Shown here: piece by piece, positions 17,516 to 25,619 of the stretch
Position numbering within the stretch: the first letter of the stretch is position 1
How the letters are laid out: every line of letters starts with the position of its first letter
NCBI RefSeq assembly: GCF_001886265.1
Contig: NZ_JXLE01000002.1
Coordinates: forward strand, 172,418 to 236,417
Direction: 5' to 3'
Length of the DNA: 64,000 nt
From: Enterococcus thailandicus
GTDB taxonomy: Bacteria > Bacillota > Bacilli > Lactobacillales > Enterococcaceae
Notes under the pieces: model-generated
The model's input: the letters and a program-made list of their open reading frames with translations, nothing else
Database searches by the model: none
Told to the model about the DNA's origin: nothing
Made by a program: the position numbers and the translations under genes

Positions 17516-18985
17516 TTATTTTTTCAAAATCAACTTTTGATTTTCAATTTGATAAACTACCTCTGCCACTTCATGAACAAATAACGTATCATGAGAAGTA
17601 AAAATAACAGTTCCCGGATATTGTTTGATTAATGCTTCTAAAGCTTGCATCGTATTTACATCAATAAAGTTCGTTGGCTCATCTAAGATTAGCGTATTTG
17701 CTGGTTTGGTAAAAAGTAAGGCAATCGCCAAACGTGTGGCTTCACCACCACTCAACTCACGAATAGGTTTAGTGATTTCTATTTGTTTAAACCCTAAATT
17801 ATTTAGCAAGGCTCGCACAAAAGGTTCTGGATATTCCGTTTGTTTCAATAAATAAGCTAATAAGGGTTCCTCACTTGTTAATTGATAGTCCATTTGCTGA
17901 TAAACAGAAAAAATAACATTTGAAGAGACAATTATGCCTCGTTTTTGGTCAAGAATATAACGCAATAACGTCGATTTTCCAGAACCGTTAGCACCTGTAA
18001 TTGCAATTTTTTCTCCTAAACCAAATTGAAAAGTAGCTTCTTCTATTAGCTTTTTTCCAGTAACTTCCAACGTCACTTGATCTCCCATGATTGGAAATTT
18101 ATTATGGATTTCCAGTGTTTTTGGCACAGGAAAAATAATTTTCTGATTTTTCACATCAACAGTTTGTTCTACTAATTGGTCTAAACGACTGGTCATTGCT
18201 TTTGCTGTTTTTTGTAAAGATTTTTGGACCGTATCTTTTTGTTTTGAAGAAGCTAGCCGATCTGGACGTTGACTTTTTTGTTTCTGTTTTTTCGTTGATT
18301 GTGTTAGTTTTTCTGCCTGTGCTTGTTTTTTCTTGATAGCATTTTCTAAACGCTTCTTCTCTTTTTGAAAATGATCTGCTAAACGCTCTTTTTCGATGCA
18401 CTCTGCTTCTTTTTGTTTCACATACTCTGTATAATTTCCGTGAAATTCTCTCACGCGTCCCTCTTCAATTTCCCAAATTTTGGTCGCGATTTGGTTTATG
18501 AAGAATCGGTCATGACTGACTATAATTAATGTGCCGTAATAATAACTTAGTTCTTTAATCAATGTTTCAATACTCTGGCTATCCAAATGAGTGGTTGGCT
18601 CGTCCAGTAATAAGCCCATTTGATAATCTGATAGCTGATTGGCTAAACGAAATTTCGCTTGTTCTCCCCCACTAAGAGTCTCCATTCCCATTGTTGGAAC
18701 AGCAAATCGACTTAACAGTTCGCCATCTAGTTGGTTACTAACGTGGACCTTTGTTAGCTCTTCGCTTTGGGCATAGTAATTAAATTCAATTTCTCTTTGA
18801 ACTTTTCCACGATCAGGCTCGACTTTACCAACAATCATTTTTAGTAATGTTGATTTTCCACTTCCGTTTTTTCCAATAATTGCAATTCGTTCATTTTGAT
18901 AAATCGTTAATTCATCAATAGATAAAATGTTTTTGGCGCCAAAATTTTTTTCAATATTTATTAATTTAACAGCTAAAGTTTCCAT
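17516..18985 (-). CDS. ABC-F ATPase, Msr-like ribosome protection protein
   Basis: This 489-residue cytosolic protein has two ATPase domains and no membrane segment. Walker A motifs are IGKNGSGKSTLL (about 37-48) and ITGANGSGKSTLL. Signature motifs are LSGGEQAKFRLA and LSGGEATRLAIA, and Walker B motifs are LLLDEPTTHLD and LILDEPTNFID. Between the domains lies a long charged linker (about residues 190-290) rich in Lys/Glu/Gln with PDRLASSKQKDTVQ, as in Msr proteins, which displace macrolides from ribosomes. The start is ATG at 18985 after AAAGGAG. The frame upstream to 19102 crosses an attenuator hairpin and is not coding. Length, linker and the leader peptide at 19123-19173 all point to the Msr(A)/Msr(C) group. 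Actual resistance is not shown by sequence. Confidence 0.9.
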   Translation of the reverse strand: METLAVKLINIEKNFGAKNILSIDELTIYQNERIAIIGKNGSGKSTLLKMIVGKVEPDRGKVQREIEFNYYAQSEELTKVHVSNQLDGELLSRFAVPTMGMETLSGGEQAKFRLANQLSDYQMGLLLDEPTTHLDSQSIETLIKELSYYYGTLIIVSHDRFFINQIATKIWEIEEGRVREFHGNYTEYVKQKEAECIEKERLADHFQKEKKRLENAIKKKQAQAEKLTQSTKKQKQKSQRPDRLASSKQKDTVQKSLQKTAKAMTSRLDQLVEQTVDVKNQKIIFPVPKTLEIHNKFPIMGDQVTLEVTGKKLIEEATFQFGLGEKIAITGANGSGKSTLLRYILDQKRGIIVSSNVIFSVYQQMDYQLTSEEPLLAYLLKQTEYPEPFVRALLNNLGFKQIEITKPIRELSGGEATRLAIALLFTKPANTLILDEPTNFIDVNTMQALEALIKQYPGTVIFTSHDTLFVHEVAEVVYQIENQKLILKK

Positions 18986-19015
18986 TTTTTCCGCTCCTTT
19001 TATGAGGGAAAAGTG

Positions 19016-19048
19016 TACAAAAAAGAGGTAGCCATAAGCCACCTCTTT
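19016..19048 (-). terminator. Attenuator terminator ahead of the ABC-F gene
   Basis: On the minus strand AAAGAGGT-GGC pairs with GCT-ACCTCTTT and is followed by six T. It sits between the leader peptide and the ribosome site of the ABC-F gene, so it must be bypassed for expression. The stretch TTGATTGAAATCAA just before it forms a second small hairpin that could take part in switching. Confidence 0.85.
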
Positions 19049-19122
19049 GATTTCAATCAAAATTATCGAAGGAAAAAGGATACACTCATCCCCTGAAATC
19101 ACATGTGCTTAGGACTTTTTTA

Positions 19123-19173
19123 TTAACTAAATGTCATTAAAAGTTCAATGCGCAATTTCATGGAAGCAGTCAT
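19123..19173 (-). CDS. Macrolide-sensing leader peptide
   Basis: A 16-codon frame, MTASMKLRIELLMTFS, follows the strong site AAAGGAGAACAAAG. It begins like the leader of msr(A) (MTASMRLK, from memory) and resembles the erm(D)-type MTHSMRLR leaders. The Lys-Leu-Arg triplet is a +X+ motif at which macrolide-bound ribosomes stall. Stalling would disfavour the terminator at 19016-19048 and allow read-through into the ABC-F gene. The mechanism is inferred from those systems; the peptide and hairpin are directly visible. Confidence 0.85.
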   Translation of the reverse strand: MTASMKLRIELLMTFS

Positions 19174-19203
19174 CTTTGTTCTCCTTTACTTTTTCTTTTC
19201 TAA

Positions 19204-19232
19204 ACTATAACAAAAATACCGATGTCCTTCAA
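19204..19232 (-). promoter_or_regulatory. Promoter of the leader/ABC-F transcript
   Basis: TTGAAG (19227-19232) and TATAGT (19204-19209) are spaced by 17 bp and lie 30 bp before the leader start. The -35 hexamer overlaps the stop codon of the preceding DUF1189 gene. Confidence 0.7.
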
Positions 19233-20050
19233 GCCTCGGCTACTTGCCGTTCATCCTTGAAGCCTGTTTTCGCGAAAATCCATAATAGTAACAAAACAGC
19301 TACCGTTGACTGGATACCTAACATTAAAATCAGATCAAAATGTACAAAACCAACTACCGCAGCAAGAATCGATCCTACACCCAAAACATTCAGCATTAGA
19401 TTCGCACTTTCCTTAAACGTTTGGATAGAAGAAAAACGACTCTTTCTTGTCATCCATAAAAAGAGTGATGCGCCAAACAAAATCATGATAGTCATAACGA
19501 GTAAGATAAACCCCAAACTTAGACTATAGGACAAAATAATCACTGGACGATTGCTGAGATAGAATTGTTCTTCTAGAAATTGTTCAAATTCTTGTGGTGT
19601 TTGACTCATTGCTGGTGTAAAAGACGGCCCATAGTTCATCGTATAGCTTCTAGTTTGTCCATTGTCTTGTTGCTGAATGTGCCACTGTGTTTTTTCAAAA
19701 TTAATAAACGTACCCTTTTGTTGAACACTCTTTGGTAAATCCACGCCCACTATCAGCTCTTGGTTTTCAAAAATGATGGCTTCTTTCCCCTTTAATTCGC
19801 CGTTGACAACTCGTAAGTGAGAAAATTGCTCCACACCTGCTTGATCCATCATCTGATTGACCGCTAAAAATTGCTGACTCGGTATTGCTGTAACCTGATT
19901 TGCGTAATAAAGAGTGATTGGGATCGTCATAAAAGAAACTAAAAAGACTAATACTAAGAAAAATTTTGGCCACGAAAGTTCTTTTCGTCCAGCAAACAAA
20001 CGTTTTGGTCCAGCTAGACTGGCGAAATAATTAAATGGGAAAGTTTGCAT
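19229..20050 (-). CDS. DUF1189 membrane protein of the maltodextrin operon
   Basis: This 273-residue membrane protein has an N-terminal segment FNYFASLAGPKRLFAGRKELSWPKFFLVLVFLVSFMTIPITLYYA (first helix about 28-50). A soluble extracytoplasmic domain to about residue 165 is followed by three C-terminal helices. This is the DUF1189 plan of MalA/MdxD-type proteins encoded at the end of maltodextrin uptake operons in Bacillus and streptococci; the function is not established. It is 12 bp after the MalG-type gene and is the last gene of the operon. Its stop codon carries part of the ABC-F promoter. Confidence 0.85.
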   Translation of the reverse strand: MQTFPFNYFASLAGPKRLFAGRKELSWPKFFLVLVFLVSFMTIPITLYYANQVTAIPSQQFLAVNQMMDQAGVEQFSHLRVVNGELKGKEAIIFENQELIVGVDLPKSVQQKGTFINFEKTQWHIQQQDNGQTRSYTMNYGPSFTPAMSQTPQEFEQFLEEQFYLSNRPVIILSYSLSLGFILLVMTIMILFGASLFLWMTRKSRFSSIQTFKESANLMLNVLGVGSILAAVVGFVHFDLILMLGIQSTVAVLLLLWIFAKTGFKDERQVAEA

Positions 20051-20062
20051 TTCTGATACCTC

Positions 20063-20914
20063 CTATCCTTTGGTTCCTCCTGAAGTTAAGCCTGTAACAA
20101 AGTTCTTTTGTAAGAAGAAGAATAACAAACAAATTGGTAAAGCAATTAAGATTGCTCCCGCTGCAAATAACGATACTCTTTGATTCGTTACGTCAGAAAT
20201 AAAGGTTTGCAACCCTACTGCTACTGTTTGGTTCTCCGGTGTACGTAATAAGAATTTTGATAGCATGAAATCGCCAAATGGTCCCATGAATGCCCATAGT
20301 GCTTGAACGGCGATCATTGGCTTAACTAATGGTAAAACGATTTGAGCGAAAATTCGAAAATGACCTGCGCCATCTAACTTCGCTGATTCATCAAGGTCGA
20401 TCGGCACAGTATCGAAATAGCCTTTCATCAACCAAGTATTCATCGGGATGCCACCACCAATATAAATCATTGTTAGGAACCAATACTTGTCTAGCGCATC
20501 AAGCAAGAATGCCATAACATAAAAGGCAGTCAAAGCCGCCATTGTTGGCACCATCTGAATAACTAAGAAAAACATCAAACTTGATTTGCGACCAATAAAG
20601 CGATAACGACTATATGTGTAACCTGCTAATGTTACAACCGTTACTTGTATCACCATTGTTAATACAGAAATAATCAAGGTATTTTTATACCAAGTGCCAT
20701 ACAATGTTTCATTAAACAAACGTGAAAAATTATTTAATGTCCATTCACCGGATAAGTCTAAGCTAAATGCAGCAATGTTCCCTGGCTTAAATGCTGTACT
20801 AGCAGTAATCAATAGTGGATATAAAATAATGATTGAGAGAAATATCAAGAAAGCATACGTAAAAAAATGTGACACGCTTCGTTGAAATCTCGCACTAGAA
20901 TTTATTTTTTTCAT
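20063..20914 (-). CDS. malG: Maltodextrin ABC transporter permease, MalG type
   Basis: This is a 283-residue CUT1 permease with six helices. The EAA-loop equivalent reads [30 protein letters not shown] at about 173-202, and the protein ends in the family's typical [12 protein letters not shown] tail. The neighbours (MalF type, MalE type, DUF1189, cyclomaltodextrinase type) identify the system as maltose/maltodextrin import. It is 3 bp after the MalF-type gene. No MalK/MsmK ATPase is present here. Confidence 0.93.
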   Translation of the reverse strand: MKKINSSARFQRSVSHFFTYAFLIFLSIIILYPLLITASTAFKPGNIAAFSLDLSGEWTLNNFSRLFNETLYGTWYKNTLIISVLTMVIQVTVVTLAGYTYSRYRFIGRKSSLMFFLVIQMVPTMAALTAFYVMAFLLDALDKYWFLTMIYIGGGIPMNTWLMKGYFDTVPIDLDESAKLDGAGHFRIFAQIVLPLVKPMIAVQALWAFMGPFGDFMLSKFLLRTPENQTVAVGLQTFISDVTNQRVSLFAAGAILIALPICLLFFFLQKNFVTGLTSGGTKG

Positions 20915-20917
20915 CTG

Positions 20918-22222
20918 CTAATCCCCCATGTTGAACGCATTTGTTTTCTTAAAGACAAGCAAGGAAACACAAATTACTACAGCAGAAATAATCAATGTAA
21001 TTGCCGAAGCCATTGAATACTGTGGCGATGTCCCTGTTGTCAGTTTGTAGATCCAAGAAATCAAAATATCGGTTGAACCTGCGCCACCACCGACACTACC
21101 TGGCCCTCCATTATTAAATAGGTAGATCATCGAGAAATTGTTGAAGTTCCCTGTGTATTGCGTAATGAATGTTGGCGCCGCCACTAAGAAAATTGCAGGT
21201 AACGTTATATTTGAGAAACGTTTCCAAGCATTCGCCCCGTCAATTTTTGCAGCTTCATACAAATCTTCAGAGATTGACTGCAAGATTCCAGTGACCATGA
21301 CATAGATATATGGGAAACCTAACCAACCTTGAACAAGAATAATTGCCACTTTTGTCCAATTCGGATCTGTTTTCCAAGAAATTGCGCCAATATCAACCAA
21401 AGGTAAGTTGTTCAAAAATGGGATAACTTGTGTGTTAATCGCTCCAACACTGTCATTAAAAATGTTAGAGAAGCTCATAATTGTAATAAAAGCAGGAACA
21501 GCCCAAGGTAATAAGAAAATAATACCAAATACACGTTTAAATTTAATAAACTTTTGGTGAGCAACTACGGCAGTCAACACGCCTAAGCTAATTTGCAAAG
21601 TTGTTGCACACAAAGTCCAGATGATTGTCCAACTGAAAACAGATAAAAAAGTATTTCGATAGGAACTTAAAAAGAAGATACTAAAGAAGTTTTTGAATCC
21701 CACCCAATCAATCAAACTTGCAGGCGGAATGTGGTTGAAATCGTAGTTTGTAAATGCTGTAAATAAGGTAACCAACACTGGAAAAATAATGGTAAAAATC
21801 ATTAAAAGATAGGCTGGTAAAGTTAGTAAGTAAGGAAATCCTTCATCCCCAATAGTCTGCAACGTTTCTTTCATTGTTACATTGATTTTTTGGCCATTTT
21901 TTCGCATAGTTGCGACACGTCGTGCATCATAAAGATTTAAACCATAAAATAGAAAGAAAATAATCGTGATGATTAATTGTAATGTTCCTTCAATCAAAAT
22001 AAACAATGAATGATCTTCTATAGGGATACTTCCCAGTGTTACTAATCCAACTAATGATTGAAAACCACCAAGGATCATTTGAATCACAAAAATAAGAAAG
22101 ATACTGAAAAAGGCAATTCCTTTCGCTTTTTGTCCATTTGCTAGCTGACCGAAGCCAGGTATTAGCGAAAAAAGTGTCACTTTATTGACTTGAACTTCAT
22201 TTTTCGTTCCAGACTGTTTCAT
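20918..22222 (-). CDS. malF: Maltodextrin ABC transporter permease, MalF type
   Basis: This 434-residue permease is longer than standard CUT1 permeases because of an N-terminal extension with two additional helices (about 12-60 and 68-95). The core has six helices and the EAA loop LYEAAKIDGANAWKRFSNITLPAIF at about 317-341. The extended form is typical of MalC/MdxF of Gram-positive maltodextrin systems. It pairs with the MalG-type protein. A stem-loop at 22260-22291 separates it from the binding-protein gene and probably lowers its expression relative to that gene. Confidence 0.93.
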   Translation of the reverse strand: MKQSGTKNEVQVNKVTLFSLIPGFGQLANGQKAKGIAFFSIFLIFVIQMILGGFQSLVGLVTLGSIPIEDHSLFILIEGTLQLIITIIFFLFYGLNLYDARRVATMRKNGQKINVTMKETLQTIGDEGFPYLLTLPAYLLMIFTIIFPVLVTLFTAFTNYDFNHIPPASLIDWVGFKNFFSIFFLSSYRNTFLSVFSWTIIWTLCATTLQISLGVLTAVVAHQKFIKFKRVFGIIFLLPWAVPAFITIMSFSNIFNDSVGAINTQVIPFLNNLPLVDIGAISWKTDPNWTKVAIILVQGWLGFPYIYVMVTGILQSISEDLYEAAKIDGANAWKRFSNITLPAIFLVAAPTFITQYTGNFNNFSMIYLFNNGGPGSVGGGAGSTDILISWIYKLTTGTSPQYSMASAITLIISAVVICVSLLVFKKTNAFNMGD

Positions 22223-22259
22223 CTAAAACGCCCCCTAATCATTTGATTCTAACTAGTTA

Positions 22260-22291
22260 AAGGGGAAGTGACCTAAGCCACCGCTCCCCTT
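22260..22291 (-). terminator. Intercistronic stem-loop between malE and malF
   Basis: AAGGGGA (22260-22266) pairs with TCCCCTT (22285-22291), with an inner GTG/CAC stem. Only a short T-run follows, so it is likely a partial terminator or 3' stabiliser that leaves the binding protein in excess over the permeases. Confidence 0.65.
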
Positions 22292-22319
22292 CTTCCTTTA
22301 TGTCTAGCTTTGTGGAACT

Positions 22320-23579
22320 TTAATATTTTTGCTCAATTGCCTCAGTAATTGTTTTGACTGCGCTGTTAGCAGATTCTTTTGGTGTTTTAGCACCAGAAGC
22401 TGCATCAAACATTAAGTTTTCTGCCCCTGTCCAAACTTCAGCCATTTCCGGAATGTTTGGCATTGCTTGTGCTGTTTCATACTGTTCGATTACCGCAGTT
22501 GTCAATTCATCATTTTTAGCTTTAGCTGTTTCACGTGCGCTTTGATTTGCAGGAATTTCATTGACCATTTCGAAGAATGTTTCTTGGTTTTCTTGGTTAG
22601 TCACATAATCAAGCCACTTTTGAGCCACATCTTTATTTTTTGCGTAGTTGCTAACAACCCAACCTTTACCTCCACCAAATGGTTGGTAAGATTCACCGTT
22701 ATCTAATGTTGGAATTTTTGCTACGCCGTAGTTAACTTTACTTTCTTTATATGATTGTGCTTGCCATGGTCCATCAATAATCGCTGCTGCTTTGTTTGAA
22801 GTAAACTGTTGTGTCACAAAGTCGCCAGCACTAGTCACATCTTGCATTCCTTTTGGCCAAACATTTTGGAACCAGTCAGTTGCATAAGTGATTCCTTCAA
22901 CTGCACCAGCATTGTTTAAACCAATATCTGAAGCATCCGTTCCATCTTCACCAAAAACATAACCGCCATAACCTGCAAGTAGTCCGTATGAATAATAAAA
23001 ATCAGTCCATTTTGCTAGGAAGCCAGTGTTTTTACCTGCTTCTGAATCAAATGCAAATCGTTCGTCTTTCGCAAGATCTTCGACTTCTTTGAATGTTGTT
23101 GGTGCTGCATCGATCAAGTCTTTGTTATAATACAAAACCAGTGTTTCAATTACAGCAGGTTCTCCGTAAATTTTGCCATCATAAGTTACTTGTGCTTTAT
23201 CCGTTTCATCGTAATCTGCTTCATTTCCTAATTTTACTTCTGCTAAGTGACCTTGTTGTCCCAAAGCACCGATTCGGTCATAAGCAGCCATCATCACATC
23301 TGGCCCTTTTCCTGCAGGACCATCAAGAGCTAACGCTTCTAATTGGTCAAACATGTCTTTTTCAACTAATTTTATTTTGACATCATTCTCTTTTTCAAAC
23401 TTACCTTTAATCTCGTTCATGTAATCGGTATAACCTGAATCAACAGAAATCGTTAGTGTTTTCTCATCATCTGCTGCTTTACTGTTTGATTTTCCACCAT
23501 TACCACAAGCAGCAAGTCCACCAATCACACCGACTGAAAGCAAACCTAAACCTAATGTCTTCATCATTTTACTTTTCAT
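22320..23579 (-). CDS. malE: Maltose/maltodextrin-binding lipoprotein
   Basis: This 419-residue family 1 solute-binding protein has the signal peptide MKSKMMKTLGLGLLSVGVIGGLAACG with lipobox LAAC (Cys about 25). The mature protein contains TISVDSGYTDYMNEIKGKFEKENDVKIK, then GPDVMMAAYDRIGALGQQGHLAEV and AAIIDGPWQAQSYK, all matching MalE/MdxE-type proteins. It follows the amylase gene with its own control region (23652-23684). It delivers maltodextrins to the MalF/MalG permease. The specificity is inferred from family resemblance and operon context. Confidence 0.92.
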   Translation of the reverse strand: MKSKMMKTLGLGLLSVGVIGGLAACGNGGKSNSKAADDEKTLTISVDSGYTDYMNEIKGKFEKENDVKIKLVEKDMFDQLEALALDGPAGKGPDVMMAAYDRIGALGQQGHLAEVKLGNEADYDETDKAQVTYDGKIYGEPAVIETLVLYYNKDLIDAAPTTFKEVEDLAKDERFAFDSEAGKNTGFLAKWTDFYYSYGLLAGYGGYVFGEDGTDASDIGLNNAGAVEGITYATDWFQNVWPKGMQDVTSAGDFVTQQFTSNKAAAIIDGPWQAQSYKESKVNYGVAKIPTLDNGESYQPFGGGKGWVVSNYAKNKDVAQKWLDYVTNQENQETFFEMVNEIPANQSARETAKAKNDELTTAVIEQYETAQAMPNIPEMAEVWTGAENLMFDAASGAKTPKESANSAVKTITEAIEQKY

Positions 23580-23651
23580 TTTTTATTTCCCCCTGTAGTT
23601 TATTTTTCTGTTTTCTTACTAAAATCATTATACTGTTATTAAAAATATTAG

Positions 23652-23684
23652 TGCAACCGCTTTCTCTTTGTTACCGGTAACAAA
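23652..23684. promoter_or_regulatory. cre-like site and LacI-type operator in front of malE
   Basis: The reverse complement of 23652-23665, AGAAAGCGGTTGCA, is close to the cre consensus. Two bases further on, TTTGTTACCGGTAACAAA (23667-23684) is a perfect 18-bp palindrome with central CG, a likely MalR/LacI-family operator. The same GTTA...TAAC pattern recurs at 25531-25542. No gene for a MalR-type repressor is adjacent. Confidence 0.75.
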
Positions 23685-23687
23685 ATA

Positions 23688-25454
23688 TCAGCAGCTAAGA
23701 ATAAACCCATGTGGTTGGATCTCAATTTTTTCATCTTTCAAGACATGAACACCTTGTGAAAAAAGTACTTCACTTGGTTGGTCTACGACATACACGTTCT
23801 CTGATTCATTAAAAATGGCTTGAACTTTTTGTTGATCTAGTTGTCGAGCAAACGAAATAATTCCTTGTGTTTCAGGTGATGTTTTCCACAAAGTTTCTCC
23901 CTCGGATAAAATTAAATGCAACCGTTTGCGCAAATGAATAAGTTCTTTCATAAAGGCAAAAAGTTCCAAGTCTTGCTTTTCTTCGTCCCAAATCATACAT
24001 TTCCGACAATCAGGATCATCATGTCCTGTTAAACCAATTTCTGTTCCATAGTAAATACAAGGTGAACCTTTTTGTAAAAACATGAACGTCATGACAGCTT
24101 TCAGCAACTCTTTATTTTCTTCACACATCGTGAGAATTCGCGCTGTGTCATGGGAATCCAATAAATTGAAAGTTCCTTCATTGACTTGGTCTCGGTAAAG
24201 CATTTGTTGTTGATTCATTCCGCTAATCATTTGCGAAACACTGATTTTCTTTTTCACAAAATAATCTTTGATTGAATCTGTAAATGCATAATTCATTACT
24301 GCGTGAAATTCATCTCCCTGTAACCAAGCTTGTGAAGAATGCCAGATTTCACCCAAAATATAGATATCGGTTTTTGCCTCAGTGACTGCTGTATAGAATT
24401 TCTTCCAGAAGTGATGATCGACTTCATTTGCTACATCTAATCGCCAACCATCGATATCGAATTCTTCGATCCAATAAGTCGCAATCTTTAAAAGATGTGC
24501 TTGCACTTCAGGATTTGCCGTATTTAGCTTAGGCATATGTGGCGTAAATGCAAACGTATCATACGAAAGATGTTCTGCTGTTTCTGGCACCTCTGTCAAC
24601 CGGTAATCGTCCACTGGAAAGGAATGGATATGAAACCAATCTTTATAAATCGACTCTTCACCGTTTTTAATTACGTCTTGCCATTGTGGTGAATCATCGC
24701 CCATATGGTTGAAAACAGCATCTAACATCACGCGAATCCCTCGTTGATGCGCTTGCTCAATTAATGTTTTAAATAATTTTTTATCACCGAAATGAGGATC
24801 AATCTCTAAATAGTCAATCGTGTCATATTTATGATTAGACGTTGCTTTAAAAACTGGACAGAAATAAATACCATTGATTCCTAAATCAACTAAGTAATCC
24901 AGATGATCAATTACTCCTTGCAGATCACCGCCAAAAAAATCATCCCGATCCGGCGCTTTACTTCCCCACGGTAATGTGTTTTCTGGATCGTTATTCGTAT
25001 CTCCATTAGCAAAACGTTCTGGGAAAATTTGATACCAAACAGTTTCTTTCACCCATTCTGGCACTTTGAAACGATCAATTTCTTGAAAATAAGGCATTCT
25101 AAAGTACATGTTTGGTTCTGCTAAAAAGCGATTTTGATAAGGAAACACGCCTTGATCCCCATAAAAACATTCCGTTTCATCTTTGCCAATCACATGAAAC
25201 CCATATTGGATTCTCCTCGTATCACTATGGACTTCAAGTTCCCAATAATCATGCACATTGGTACTTAATCCTTTTTTCATCGGCACTTCTTCTAAGTACC
25301 ACTGTTCCGTCGTGAATGTGTATGGATCACCCTTTATCACAAATACTTTTTCGATATCATCTTTGCCAGTTCGTAGCCGCAAACGAAGTGTTTCTTTCGT
25401 ATACAAATAAGCAAATTCGCTTTCTGGGCGATGATAAACTGCTGCTGTGTTCAT
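23688..25454 (-). CDS. Neopullulanase/cyclomaltodextrinase-type amylase (GH13_20)
   Basis: This 588-residue enzyme lacks a signal peptide and so acts in the cytoplasm on imported maltodextrins. Residues 1-125 form the N-terminal CBM34-like domain of the subfamily (MNTAAVYHRPESEFAY...). The GH13 catalytic barrel starts with WYQIFPERFANGD. Catalytic residues are Asp near 340 in DGWRLDVANEVDHHFW, Glu near 369 in ILGEIWHSS, and Asp in LLDSHDTARI near 425. HDDPDCRKCMIWD is the usual late motif of this group. It is transcribed before malE from its own cre/operator region. Maltogenic amylase, neopullulanase and cyclomaltodextrinase cannot be told apart by sequence alone. Confidence 0.92.
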   Translation of the reverse strand: MNTAAVYHRPESEFAYLYTKETLRLRLRTGKDDIEKVFVIKGDPYTFTTEQWYLEEVPMKKGLSTNVHDYWELEVHSDTRRIQYGFHVIGKDETECFYGDQGVFPYQNRFLAEPNMYFRMPYFQEIDRFKVPEWVKETVWYQIFPERFANGDTNNDPENTLPWGSKAPDRDDFFGGDLQGVIDHLDYLVDLGINGIYFCPVFKATSNHKYDTIDYLEIDPHFGDKKLFKTLIEQAHQRGIRVMLDAVFNHMGDDSPQWQDVIKNGEESIYKDWFHIHSFPVDDYRLTEVPETAEHLSYDTFAFTPHMPKLNTANPEVQAHLLKIATYWIEEFDIDGWRLDVANEVDHHFWKKFYTAVTEAKTDIYILGEIWHSSQAWLQGDEFHAVMNYAFTDSIKDYFVKKKISVSQMISGMNQQQMLYRDQVNEGTFNLLDSHDTARILTMCEENKELLKAVMTFMFLQKGSPCIYYGTEIGLTGHDDPDCRKCMIWDEEKQDLELFAFMKELIHLRKRLHLILSEGETLWKTSPETQGIISFARQLDQQKVQAIFNESENVYVVDQPSEVLFSQGVHVLKDEKIEIQPHGFILSC

Positions 25455-25511
25455 GTATTTCCTCCTTTTTTACTTCTAAGATAATTTCACTATAAAAGAA
25501 TCAAGCACGAA

Positions 25512-25542
25512 AGACAACGCTTTCAAAAATGTTAACGATAAC
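25512..25542. promoter_or_regulatory. cre site and LacI-type operator in front of the amylase gene
   Basis: The reverse complement of 25512-25525, TGAAAGCGTTGTCT, matches cre at all but one defined position. GTTAACGATAAC (25531-25542) resembles the operator core GTTACCGGTAAC found before malE. The same CcpA plus MalR-like control probably acts on both promoters. Confidence 0.7.
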
Positions 25543-25555
25543 AAGTTCTCTTGAA

Positions 25556-25595
25556 ACAAAAAAATGTACGAAAACATTTTTTGTTTTCGTACATT
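25556..25595 (-). terminator. Terminator of the menaquinone operon
   Basis: AATGTACGAAAACA (25563-25576) pairs perfectly with TGTTTTCGTACATT (25582-25595). The minus-strand transcript then runs into a seven-T stretch, 25 bp after the menC stop. Confidence 0.9.
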
Positions 25596-25619
25596 CACTT
25601 ACTGATTGCTTCAATGTTT

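Noticed and set aside
18986-19102. N-terminal extension of the ABC-F protein to the upstream ATG
   Set aside because: The extension crosses the attenuator hairpin and has no family resemblance; ATG 18985 has AAAGGAG and gives the length of Msr proteins.
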